64,000 bases of DNA from CAWDVK01 sp963805715 (GTDB lineage: Bacteria; Actinomycetota; Actinomycetes; Streptosporangiales; Streptosporangiaceae): NCBI GenBank assembly GCA_963805715.1, contig CAWDVK010000004.1, forward strand, positions 62,001-126,000. The letters run 5' to 3'. A model generated the notes under the pieces. The model was not told the DNA's origin, ran no database searches, and saw nothing but the letters and a program-made list of their open reading frames with translations. The translations under genes were made by a program, and so were the position numbers. Shown in pieces: positions 35,866 through 43,472 of this stretch. Position 1 is the stretch's first letter. The number at the start of each line of letters is the position of its first letter.

Positions 35866-37164
35866 CTAGGGGACGCTCTTGATCCGCCAGACCAGGATCG
35901 ATGCCAGCGCGGCCACTGCGGCGGTCGCGCCGAAAAGGGTCGGATAGCCGCCGAAGTAGACCAGCGGCGCCGCGATCGCGGCACCGATGGCGGACGGCCC
36001 GACGATGGCGATGTTAATGATGCCGAGGTCCTTGGCCCGGTCGGCCGCGGCGGGCAGGACCTGGGTGATCAGCGCCTGGTCCACGGCCAGGTAGGCGCCG
36101 AACCCGACCCCGAAGAGCACCGCCGCGACCATGGCGGCGGTCCAGGTCTCATCGAACGCCAGCAGCAGGGCCGCGACACCCATCAGCGCGCCGGAGATCG
36201 TCACGATCATCTTCCGGCGGCCGATCCGGTCGGAGATGATGCCGCCGACGATCGCGGTGACGACCACGCCCGCCGTGTAGATCACGATGAGGATGAGCAG
36301 GCCGTCCGCCGCCGTCTGGCCGGGGAACAGCCTGGCGTAGCGCACCGCGTCCCGCAGGAAGTACAGCAGGTACAGCGTGCCCATGGCGATCGCGAGCGAG
36401 GCCAGGAACCGGGTGACCCAGGCCCAGGCGAAGTCGGGATACTGCCGCGGGCTGATCCAGTAGGCCCGGGCCAGCTGGCGCCAGGACAATGGCTGGCGGT
36501 CCGCCTCGTCCAGCGGGTGGTCGTCGGTCAGCAGCACGAACGGCAGCACCAGCAGCACGAGCAGGGCAGCCAGCACCAGATAGCCGCTGACCAGGCTGGT
36601 GAACACGGCGACGACCAGGACGGTGCCGACCACCAGCCCGAGCGCCTGCGGCATGCCGACCCAGCCCGCCACCGTGGCCCGCTGGCGCACCGGGACATGA
36701 TCGGGGATCGCGGCGCTGAGGCTCGCGTACTCGCCGTTCTGGAACGCGCTGAACAGCATCCACAGGATGGCCACCCCGAGCACGGACCCCTGCCTGGACA
36801 GGACGGCCAGGCAGACGGCGCCGAGCAGCGCCATGGCCAGGGACCAGCGATGCCGCCGGCCGTGCAGCCGGCCGATGCTGTACGCGCGGGTCGTCCGGTC
36901 GGACAGGGCGCCGGCGATCGGCGTGGCGAGGACGGACGCCACGGCGCCGAGGGCAGAGACGATGCCGAGCGCGAAGATCTTGTGCCGGGGCGTGATGTCC
37001 TGCAGCTGAATGGGCAGCAGCACCTGGATCGGGGTGTAGGCGGCCATCCACATCGCGAGGCTGGCCAGGCCGAGTCCGGCGATCCAGCCGCTGCGCACGT
37101 GCACGCTCGGCTCAGCGAGCGCGCGAGGCCTTACCCCGGCCTGATCGGTCGCCTGGTCGGCCAT
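35866..37164 (-). CDS. MFS transporter
   Basis: A 432-residue major facilitator protein with about 12 membrane segments (WIAGLGLASLAMWMAAYTPI, IVSALGAVASVLATPIAGAL, VLVVAVFTSLVSGYLVLAALL and others). The loop 2-3 motif appears as GALSDRTTRAYSIGRLHGRR and its second-half counterpart as GGIISDRIGRRKM. The family resembles sugar/drug-type MFS proteins of actinobacteria; the substrate is unknown. Start placed at the ATG of MADQATDQ, with alternatives upstream. Divergent from the MBL phosphodiesterase gene. Confidence 0.88.
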   Translation of the reverse strand: MADQATDQAGVRPRALAEPSVHVRSGWIAGLGLASLAMWMAAYTPIQVLLPIQLQDITPRHKIFALGIVSALGAVASVLATPIAGALSDRTTRAYSIGRLHGRRHRWSLAMALLGAVCLAVLSRQGSVLGVAILWMLFSAFQNGEYASLSAAIPDHVPVRQRATVAGWVGMPQALGLVVGTVLVVAVFTSLVSGYLVLAALLVLLVLPFVLLTDDHPLDEADRQPLSWRQLARAYWISPRQYPDFAWAWVTRFLASLAIAMGTLYLLYFLRDAVRYARLFPGQTAADGLLILIVIYTAGVVVTAIVGGIISDRIGRRKMIVTISGALMGVAALLLAFDETWTAAMVAAVLFGVGFGAYLAVDQALITQVLPAAADRAKDLGIINIAIVGPSAIGAAIAAPLVYFGGYPTLFGATAAVAALASILVWRIKSVP

Positions 37165-37316
37165 CGCACCTCGCATTATCCCGGACGGGCCAGGCCGCCC
37201 CGCGGCGGCACCCCTGGTCAGTGACCCAGGGTGAGCAATACTCAATGGATCATGCCGCTTTCCTGCGGATTCCGGAAGATGCGGCCGGGCCGGCCAGCCG
37301 AGTAGGCTCGGGTGCC

Positions 37317-38072
37317 GTGCGCGCAACGATCGTCGGCTGCTCGGGCAGCTTCCCCGGCCAGGACAGCCCGGCGTCGTGCTACCTGATCGAGGCCGAGGGC
37401 TTCCGGCTGGTGCTGGATCTCGGTAACGGCGCGCTCGGCCCGCTGCAGCGCTACGCCGGGCTCGATGACATCGACGCCGTCTGCCTCAGCCATCAGCATG
37501 CCGACCACTGCATCGACATGACCGGGTACTCGGTCGCCCGCACTCATCGTCCGGACGGGCCGCGGCCCAGGATTCCCGTCTACGGGCCGGCCCGGACGCA
37601 GGAGCGGCTGACCACGGCCCTGGGGCTGACGCCCGGCACGGGCATGAGCGATGCCTTCGACTTCGTCACGCTGTCGCCGGGAACGACCGCCATCGGCCCG
37701 CTGCGGATCACCACCGCGCACATGAACCACCCGGTCGAGACGTTCGGCTTCCGGATCGAGCACGCCGGGCAGGTGCTCGCCTACTCGGCCGACACCGCGC
37801 CGTCCGGCCAGCTCGTCGAGCTGGCGGCAGGCGCCGACGTGCTGCTCTGCGAGGCATCGTTCCTGGACGGCCCCGGCCTTCCGCCCGACCTGCACCTGAC
37901 CGCGCGGGAGGCGGGGGAGCACGCGGCCAGGGCCGGCGCCGGGCGCCTCGTGCTGACGCACCTGGTGGCCTGGAACGACCCGGCCAGCACGCTGGAGGAG
38001 GCGGCGGCGGCCTTCACCGGGCCGCTGGAGCTCGCCGCGGCCGGCCAGCGGCTGCTGGACAGCCGGGCCTAG
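37317..38072 (+). CDS. MBL-fold hydrolase, Rv1339-like atypical cyclic-nucleotide phosphodiesterase
   Basis: A 251-residue metallo-beta-lactamase-fold protein: VRATIVGCSGSFPGQDSPASCYLIE, metal motif CLSHQHADHCIDMTGY, TTAHMNHPVETFGFRIEH, AYSADTAPSG and VLTHLVAWNDP. M. tuberculosis Rv1339, encoded between the mec-cysO-cysM block and rphA, is an atypical class II cAMP phosphodiesterase; this gene has the same position and motif layout. RNase Z-like activity is an alternative. GTG start at 37317; an upstream ATG would add 32 weakly conserved residues. Confidence 0.82.
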   Translation: MRATIVGCSGSFPGQDSPASCYLIEAEGFRLVLDLGNGALGPLQRYAGLDDIDAVCLSHQHADHCIDMTGYSVARTHRPDGPRPRIPVYGPARTQERLTTALGLTPGTGMSDAFDFVTLSPGTTAIGPLRITTAHMNHPVETFGFRIEHAGQVLAYSADTAPSGQLVELAAGADVLLCEASFLDGPGLPPDLHLTAREAGEHAARAGAGRLVLTHLVAWNDPASTLEEAAAAFTGPLELAAAGQRLLDSRA

Positions 38073-38181
38073 CCCGGAGGGCCGGACCCGCCCCGGCTCA
38101 GCCCGGCTGCCAGCGCTGAGCCGCGGCTGCGATGCCAGCACGCCGGCCCGGCGGCAGGCCCGGCGCATAGACTCCACTGCC

Positions 38182-39120
38182 ATGCGCGTACTGGTGACCG
38201 GCGGCGCCGGCTTCATAGGGTCTCATCTGGCTGATGCGCTGCTGGCCAGGGGCGATGACGTGACGGTCGTTGATGACCTGTCGGCCGGCCGCCCCGGCCG
38301 GCTCGATGACCGGGCCGCGCTGCACAAGCTGAGCGTCACCGACACCGGGATGCTCACCGCGGCGGTCGCCGAGCTGCGGGCCGAGCTGATCCTCCACCTG
38401 GCCGCGCAGATCGACGTGCGCGCCTCGGTAGCGGCGCCCGCCGCCGATGCCGAGGTCAACGTCGTGGGCACGGTCAGCGTGCTGGAGGCGGCGCGGGCGG
38501 CGGGCGCGCGGGTGCTGTTCTGCTCGACCGGCGGCGCCATCTACGGGCGGGACGCGCCGATCCCGGCACTGGAGGACGTGCTGCCGCTGCCGGAATCGCC
38601 CTACGGCGTGGCCAAGTACTGCGCCGAGCAGTACGTCGGCCTCTACAACCGGCTGCACGGCACCGCGCACTCGGTGCTGCGGCTGGCCAACGTCTACGGC
38701 CCGCGGCAGGATCCGGCCGGCGAGGCGGGCGTCGTGTCCATCTTCTGCTCACGGGTGCTGGCGGGCGACAGCCCGACGATCTACGGCGATGGCACCCAGA
38801 CGCGCGACTACGTCTATGTCGGTGACGTGGTGGAGGCGTTCCTGGCCGCCGCCGATCACGGCCAGCCGGGCACCTGGAACATCGGGACCGGGCAGGAGGT
38901 CAGCGTCCTGGAGCTGGCGGCCGCCATCGCCGCCGCCACCGGCCGCGACATCGACCCGGTGTTCGCCCCGGCCCGCCCTGGCGAGCTGCAGCGCAGCGCG
39001 CTCGCCGTCGAGCGGGCCAGGCGGGACCTCGGCTGGAGCGCGCGTACCCCGCTGCGCACCGGGATCACCAGCGTGTTCGGCTGGATCGAGGCCGGGGCGC
39101 GGGACCGGGCCGCGCTGTGA
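38182..39120 (+). CDS. NAD-dependent epimerase/dehydratase (UDP-glucose 4-epimerase-like)
   Basis: A 312-residue extended SDR: MRVLVTGGAGFIGSHLADALL, LILHLAAQIDVRASVA, CSTGGAIYG (catalytic Ser/Thr region), ESPYGVAKYCAEQYV (YxxxK), NVYGPRQDPAGEAGVVSIF, TRDYVYVGDVVEAFL and NIGTGQEVSVLEL. It probably acts on a nucleotide sugar. It is inserted between the phosphodiesterase and rph genes, which are adjacent in Mycobacterium. Confidence 0.9.
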   Translation: MRVLVTGGAGFIGSHLADALLARGDDVTVVDDLSAGRPGRLDDRAALHKLSVTDTGMLTAAVAELRAELILHLAAQIDVRASVAAPAADAEVNVVGTVSVLEAARAAGARVLFCSTGGAIYGRDAPIPALEDVLPLPESPYGVAKYCAEQYVGLYNRLHGTAHSVLRLANVYGPRQDPAGEAGVVSIFCSRVLAGDSPTIYGDGTQTRDYVYVGDVVEAFLAAADHGQPGTWNIGTGQEVSVLELAAAIAAATGRDIDPVFAPARPGELQRSALAVERARRDLGWSARTPLRTGITSVFGWIEAGARDRAAL

Positions 39121-39183
39121 CCCCGCCGCCGCGGCGGCCGGAGCGTGCTCCGGCGGTCCGGCCCGCCCGCTAGGCTGGCGCCC

Positions 39184-39903
39184 ATGTCCCGACCAGACGG
39201 GCGACGCCCGGATCAGCTGCGCCCTGTGACGATCACCCGAGGCTGGCTCGACCACGCCGAGGGCTCCGTGCTGGTGGAATTCGGCGCCACCCGTGTGCTC
39301 TGCGCGGCCAGCGTGGCCGAGGAGCTGCCCCGCTGGCGCCGCGGCAGCGGCCTGGGCTGGATAACCGCCGAGTACGCGATGCTGCCGCGGGCCACGAACA
39401 CGCGCAGCGACCGCGAGTCGGTGCGGGGCCGGATCGGCGGCCGGACGCATGAGATCTCCCGGCTGGTCGGCCGGTCGCTGCGCGCCTGCATCGACCCCAA
39501 GGCGCTGGGCGAGAACACGATCACCATCGACTGCGACGTGCTGCAGGCCGACGGCGGCACCCGCACCGCGGCGATCACTGGCGGGTACGTCGCGCTCGCC
39601 GACGCCATCAGCTGGCTGCAGGCGCGCAAGCGGCTCCGCGGCAGCCCGCTGGCCGCCTCGGCCGCCGCCGTCAGCGTCGGGATCGTGGGCGGCGAGGCCA
39701 GGCTCGACCTGTGCTACGAGGAGGACGTGAACGCCGAGACCGACATGAATGTCGTCTGCACCGGCGACGGCCGATTCGTGGAGGTCCAGGGCACTGCCGA
39801 GCGCGAGCCCTTCAGCCGTGAGCTGCTGGACGAGCTGCTGACCCTGGCGGTCAGCGGCTGCGATGAGCTGACCCGGCTGCAGCAGGAGGCTCTGCGGGCA
39901 TGA
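39184..39903 (+). CDS. rph: Ribonuclease PH
   Basis: A 239-residue phosphorolytic 3'-5' exoribonuclease that trims tRNA 3' ends: RPDGRRPDQLRPVTITRGWL, GSVLVEFGATRVLCAASV, GWITAEYAMLPRATNTRSDRE, ISRLVGRSLRACIDPKALGE, TITIDCDVLQADGGTRTAAI and EVQGTAEREPFSRELLDELL. Its stop overlaps the rdgB start (ATGA). Confidence 0.96.
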   Translation: MSRPDGRRPDQLRPVTITRGWLDHAEGSVLVEFGATRVLCAASVAEELPRWRRGSGLGWITAEYAMLPRATNTRSDRESVRGRIGGRTHEISRLVGRSLRACIDPKALGENTITIDCDVLQADGGTRTAAITGGYVALADAISWLQARKRLRGSPLAASAAAVSVGIVGGEARLDLCYEEDVNAETDMNVVCTGDGRFVEVQGTAEREPFSRELLDELLTLAVSGCDELTRLQQEALRA

Positions 39904-40535
39904 CGAAACGAACCCTCCCGGCTCCGGTCGGTACCGCCAGGCTGGTGCTGGCCACCGGTAACCAGGAGAAGCTGGCCGAGCTGCAGCGGATCCTGCAGGC
40001 CGGCCGGGTCGAGGTGGGCCTGGCCGGCCTGCAGGAGTTTCCCGGCGCGCCGCAGGTCGCCGAGACCGGCGCGACCTTCGCCGAGAACGCGCTGCTCAAG
40101 GCCCGGGCGATCGCAGATTTCAGCGGCCTGCCCGCGGTTGCCGATGACTCCGGGCTGTGCGCGGACGCGCTGAACGGGATGCCGGGTGTCCTGTCGGCTC
40201 GCTGGTCGGGCCGGCACGGCGACGACGAGGCCAACCTGCGGCTGCTGCTGGCCCAGCTGGCCGACGTGCCGGACGCCCGGCGGGGCGCGCACTTCACCTG
40301 CGCGGCCGCGCTGGTACTGCCGGGCGGCCGGGAGCACGTCAGCGAGGGGGAGGTCCATGGGCGGCTGACCCGCGAGCCGAGGGGAAGCAACGGCTTCGGT
40401 TACGACCCGATCTTCGTTCCGGATTCTGCCGAGCTGACCACGGCGGAGATGGACTCAGCCGCCAAGGACCGGATCAGTCACCGCGGCAAGGCGCTGCGCG
40501 GCCTGGCCCCCATCATCGCGGCGCTGCTGGGCTAG
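39900..40535 (+). CDS. rdgB: XTP/dITP diphosphatase (RdgB/HAM1)
   Basis: A 211-residue house-cleaning pyrophosphatase: LVLATGNQEKLAELQRIL, TGATFAENALLKARAIADFSGLPAVADDSGL, GVLSARWSG, GSNGFGYDPIFVPD and KDRISHRGKALRGL. It hydrolyses non-canonical purine triphosphates to monophosphates. The start overlaps the rph stop by 4 bases; the rph-rdgB pair is conserved. Confidence 0.96.
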   Translation: MTKRTLPAPVGTARLVLATGNQEKLAELQRILQAGRVEVGLAGLQEFPGAPQVAETGATFAENALLKARAIADFSGLPAVADDSGLCADALNGMPGVLSARWSGRHGDDEANLRLLLAQLADVPDARRGAHFTCAAALVLPGGREHVSEGEVHGRLTREPRGSNGFGYDPIFVPDSAELTTAEMDSAAKDRISHRGKALRGLAPIIAALLG

Positions 40536-40611
40536 CTGCTCTGCTCGGCCAGGGCGGCCCGATAGGCCGGGCGGCCTCGTCCCGGCGCCGATCCATCCGG
40601 GCGCGGGCTGG

Positions 40612-41544
40612 TCAGGCAGACGGGGTGTCAAAATAGTGGCCCTTGTCGAGGTCCTCGATCAGGCCGGGCTGGGTCGGCTGCCATCCCAGCAGCTCGCGGG
40701 TCAGCTCGCTCGATGTCGGATTGTCGATCCCGATGAAGCCGGCTAGCCAGGTGAAGTGCCCGGCGGCGTCGTCGGGGGAGATGGCGGACACCGGCACGTC
40801 CAGGTGGCTGCCGATCACCTCGGCGATGTCGCGGATCGGCACTCCCTGGTCGGCGACCGCGTGCAGGGTCGAACCCGCCGGGGCCCGCTCCACCGCCAGC
40901 CGGAAGAGGCGGGCGGAGTCGAGCCGGTGCACGGCAGGCCAGCGGCTGGACCCGTCGCCGAGATAGCCGGCGACGCCCTTAGCACGGGCGATGGCGACCA
41001 GGGTCGCCATGAAGCCGTGGTCTCCTTCGCCGTGGTTGGTCGGAGGCAGCCGCATGATCGACGAGCGGACGCCGGCCGATGCCATGGAGAGCACCAGCTC
41101 CGCCGTGGCGTGCCGGGTCTGCGGACCGCCCCCCGCGAGGTCAGCCGAGATGGCCTGGTGCCCGTCGCGTTCGGTCGCCAGCCGCCCGGGCGTGAGCCCG
41201 AGCGTCCCGGAGGCGATGACGAACGGCCGGTCAGAGCCCGCCAGCGCCTCGCCGATCACCTCGACGGCGCGGCGATCCGCGTCGGCAGCGCCCTGGAAGT
41301 CGCCTGAGAAGGCGATGTCGTGCTTGAACGCGAGGTGGATCACCCCGTCCGACTCGGCAGCCGCACTGCGCAGGGTGTCGAGGTCATCCAGACTGCCGCG
41401 ATGCACCTGCGCTCCGGCAGCGGTGAGGGCAGCAGCGGAAGCGTCCGAGCGGGCCAGCCCGGTGACCTGATGACCGGCGCCGATGAGCTCGGGAACGACG
41501 GCGGAGCCGATCCAGCCGGACGCTCCGGTGACGAACACGCGCAT
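40612..41544 (-). CDS. NAD(P)-dependent extended SDR/NmrA-like oxidoreductase
   Basis: A 310-residue protein: MRVFVTGASGWIGSAVVPELIGAGHQVTGLARSD, GVIHLAFKHDIAF, FVIASGTLGLTPG, IMRLPPTNHGEGDHGFM and WPAVHRLDSARLFRLAVE. These are typical of the NAD(P)-binding family common in actinobacteria. The classical YxxxK is not evident, so the activity is uncertain. Divergent from the tetR gene, with two operator-like repeats in between; probably the TetR target. Confidence 0.88.
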   Translation of the reverse strand: MRVFVTGASGWIGSAVVPELIGAGHQVTGLARSDASAAALTAAGAQVHRGSLDDLDTLRSAAAESDGVIHLAFKHDIAFSGDFQGAADADRRAVEVIGEALAGSDRPFVIASGTLGLTPGRLATERDGHQAISADLAGGGPQTRHATAELVLSMASAGVRSSIMRLPPTNHGEGDHGFMATLVAIARAKGVAGYLGDGSSRWPAVHRLDSARLFRLAVERAPAGSTLHAVADQGVPIRDIAEVIGSHLDVPVSAISPDDAAGHFTWLAGFIGIDNPTSSELTRELLGWQPTQPGLIEDLDKGHYFDTPSA

Positions 41545-41599
41545 GAGAAACCTCCAGGTAGCCGCCTGTCCGCTAGCACACGGAGCGCGGGGACAGATC

Positions 41600-41618
41600 G
41601 ATGTCAGTTGCTGTCATC
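41600..41618. promoter_or_regulatory. Operator-like inverted repeat, copy 1
   Basis: GATGTCAGTTGCTGTCATC: arms GATGTCAG and CTGTCATC are near-perfect inverted repeats (7 of 8 pairs). It lies in the gap between the divergent SDR and TetR genes, 31 bases (about three helical turns) from copy 2. Confidence 0.8.
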
Positions 41619-41630
41619 ACTGTAACACCT

Positions 41631-41649
41631 GATGTCAGCTACTGTCATC
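41631..41649. promoter_or_regulatory. Operator-like inverted repeat, copy 2
   Basis: GATGTCAGCTACTGTCATC, identical to copy 1 except for the centre, ending 15 bases before the TetR start at 41665. Repressor binding here would block the tetR ribosome site and probably the promoter, giving autoregulation. Confidence 0.8.
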
Positions 41650-41664
41650 AAGTACCATCGGAGC

Positions 41665-42243
41665 ATGAGCCGATGGGAGCCGAACGCGCGCGGCCGGCTC
41701 GAGCAGGCCGCGCTGGAGCTCTACGTCGAGCGCGGGTTCGAGCAGACCACGGTGGCGGAGATCGCCAGGCGGGCGGGACTCACGGAGCGGACGTTCTTCC
41801 GGTACTTCGCCGACAAGCGCGAGGTCCTGTTCGCGGGCGCTGGCGCCCTGCAGGACTTCCTCGTGGGCACGCTCGGCAGCGCGGCTGATTCCGCCGCGCC
41901 GATCGACGCGGTCATCGCGGCCCTGGAGGCCGCCGGGGTCATGCTCCAGGAGCGCCGCGACTACGCCCGGCAGCGCCAGGCCGTCATCGCCGCGAACGCG
42001 GAGCTCCAGGAGCGCGAGCTGATCAAGCTCGCCTCGCTCGCCGCGGCGATGGCGGGCGTGCTGCGCCGGCGCGGCGTCAGTGACCCGGCCGCGAGCCTGG
42101 CCGCCGAGGCGGGGATCGCCGTGTTCAGGATCGCGTTCGAGCGCTGGGTCAGCGAATCCGGCCAGCGAGACCTGCCGCAGTGCATCCGGGAGTCGCTCGG
42201 CGACCTCCAGGCCGTGACCGCGGGAATCCGCCCCGGCCACTGA
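41665..42243 (+). CDS. TetR family transcriptional regulator
   Basis: A 192-residue regulator. The N-terminal helix-turn-helix is GRLEQAALELYVERGFEQTTVAEIARRAGLTERTFFRYFADKREVLF; the C-terminal ligand domain is alpha-helical and variable. The start at 41665 (MSRWEPNARG) follows operator copy 2 and matches the family; the frame stays open to 41632. It probably represses the divergent SDR gene and itself. Confidence 0.92.
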   Translation: MSRWEPNARGRLEQAALELYVERGFEQTTVAEIARRAGLTERTFFRYFADKREVLFAGAGALQDFLVGTLGSAADSAAPIDAVIAALEAAGVMLQERRDYARQRQAVIAANAELQERELIKLASLAAAMAGVLRRRGVSDPAASLAAEAGIAVFRIAFERWVSESGQRDLPQCIRESLGDLQAVTAGIRPGH

Positions 42244-42270
42244 CCGGGTACGCCGCTGGCCGGCCCGGAG

Positions 42271-42708
42271 TCAGTTGCTGTAGACGCGGGTCGGGGTCAC
42301 CAGCACGACGGCGCGGCGCTGCTGGTCCATGACCTGGTCATAGGCCGCCCAGTCGTCGTGGGTGCCGCCTGCCGCGGTGAAGACCTCCCGGCGCAGCAGC
42401 CGCAGCCGCTCGTGATCGATGCCGGGCTGCGGGTCGTCCGGGCCGGCGACCTGCGCCCGGCCCTCCACGGTCACCCACTCGGGGCCGGACCGGAACGTGA
42501 CGCTCACCTGCGGCCGGGCCCGCAGGTTGCGCAGCTTGGCCCGGCCGTAGGTGACGAAGGCGACCACGTCCTCCCCGATGCCCGGATCCGGCAGGACTCC
42601 CGCGTTGACCACCGAGGCCTGCACGGTGCCGTCAGCGCGAACGGTGCACACGACGGCCAGGAAGCGCTCACGGCGGCCGATCGCGACCGCATCAGTCAGG
42701 TTCGTCAC
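42271..42708 (-). CDS. Pyridoxamine 5'-phosphate oxidase-like (PPOX/F420 class) protein
   Basis: A 145-residue split beta-barrel protein: RRERFLAVVCTVRADGTVQASVVNAGVLPDP, VAFVTYGRAKLRNLRARPQVSVTFRSGPEWVTVEGRAQVAGPDD and the C-terminal AVVLVTPTRVYSN. Such PPOX-class proteins in actinobacteria often bind F420 or flavin; the cofactor is not determined here. Separate minus-strand unit. Confidence 0.87.
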   Translation of the reverse strand: MTNLTDAVAIGRRERFLAVVCTVRADGTVQASVVNAGVLPDPGIGEDVVAFVTYGRAKLRNLRARPQVSVTFRSGPEWVTVEGRAQVAGPDDPQPGIDHERLRLLRREVFTAAGGTHDDWAAYDQVMDQQRRAVVLVTPTRVYSN

Positions 42709-42839
42709 AGCGCCATTCTCGCCCGGGGCCTGGCTGGCGGTCCGGCTCGGGTCAGCCCGCCGGCCTGCCGGCCGGGAACCCTCGCGGTAGCCTCCAGGGC
42801 GTACGGTAACGGCGGTAGACAGCTCGAAGGGGAGTGCGC

Positions 42840-43310
42840 GTGAGCGAGAAGCGGCTGGCGCCAGGTGATCCTGCGCCGGACTTCACCCTGCCGGATGCGG
42901 ACGGGAACCAGGTCAGCCTGTCGTCACTGCGCGGTCAGCGGGTGATCATCTATTTCTACCCGGCGGCGATGACGCCCGGCTGCACCAAGCAGGCGTGCGA
43001 CTTCCGGGACACCAGGAATGACTGGTCGCAGGCCGGATTCAGCGTGCTGGGCATCTCGCCCGACGGCCCGGCCAAGCTGGCGAAATTCCGGGAAAAGGAA
43101 GGCCTGACCTTCCCGCTGCTGTCGGACCCCGGCCGGGACGTGCTCCAGGCGTATGGCGCCTACGGCGAGAAGATGATGTACGGGAAGAAGTCGGTGGGCG
43201 TGATCAGGTCGACCTTCGTCATCGGCGCGGACGGCACCATTGAGCAGGCCTACTACGGCGTCAAGGCCACCGGCCACGTCGACCGGCTGCGCAAGGAACT
43301 AGGCGTCTGA
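42840..43310 (+). CDS. bcp: Thioredoxin-dependent peroxiredoxin (BCP/PrxQ)
   Basis: A 156-residue peroxiredoxin: APGDPAPDFTLPDADGNQVSLSSLRGQRVIIYFYP, then AAMTPGCTKQACDFRD with peroxidatic Cys and resolving Cys five residues later, FPLLSDPGRDVLQAYGAYG and STFVIGADGTI. Reduces hydroperoxides. I use GTG 42840 because AAGGGGAG lies 7 bases upstream; GTG 42834 is too close to it. Confidence 0.93.
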   Translation: MSEKRLAPGDPAPDFTLPDADGNQVSLSSLRGQRVIIYFYPAAMTPGCTKQACDFRDTRNDWSQAGFSVLGISPDGPAKLAKFREKEGLTFPLLSDPGRDVLQAYGAYGEKMMYGKKSVGVIRSTFVIGADGTIEQAYYGVKATGHVDRLRKELGV

Positions 43311-43378
43311 GCGTCCGGCGGCCCAGCGGATCGGGCGTGCGAGCCAGGGCGGCCGGACGCCATGATGGGGGAGCGCAC

Positions 43379-43451
43379 GGGGCCGTAGCCCAACGGCAGA
43401 GGCACAGGACTTAGGATCCTGCCAGTGTGGGTTCGAATCCCACCGGCCCCA
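43379..43451 (+). tRNA. tRNA with anticodon UAG (nominal tRNA-Leu), class I shape
   Basis: A 73-nt cloverleaf: acceptor GGGGCCG/CGGCCCC (7 perfect pairs), D-arm GCCCAACGGCAGAGGC with a Leu-like GGCAGA loop, anticodon stem CAGGA/TCCTG with loop CTTAGGA (anticodon UAG, reading CUA), variable loop only 5 nt (CCAGT), T-stem GTGGG/CCCAC with loop TTCGAAT, discriminator A. CCA is not encoded in full. Bacterial tRNA-Leu normally has a long variable arm, so the short one is unexpected and the charged amino acid is uncertain. Confidence 0.85.
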
Positions 43452-43472
43452 CCTAACCTACCCAGCTGGTCA

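Noticed and set aside
43379..43451. Amber suppressor tRNA
   Set aside because: The anticodon is 5'-UAG-3', which reads CUA (Leu); an amber suppressor would need 5'-CUA-3'.
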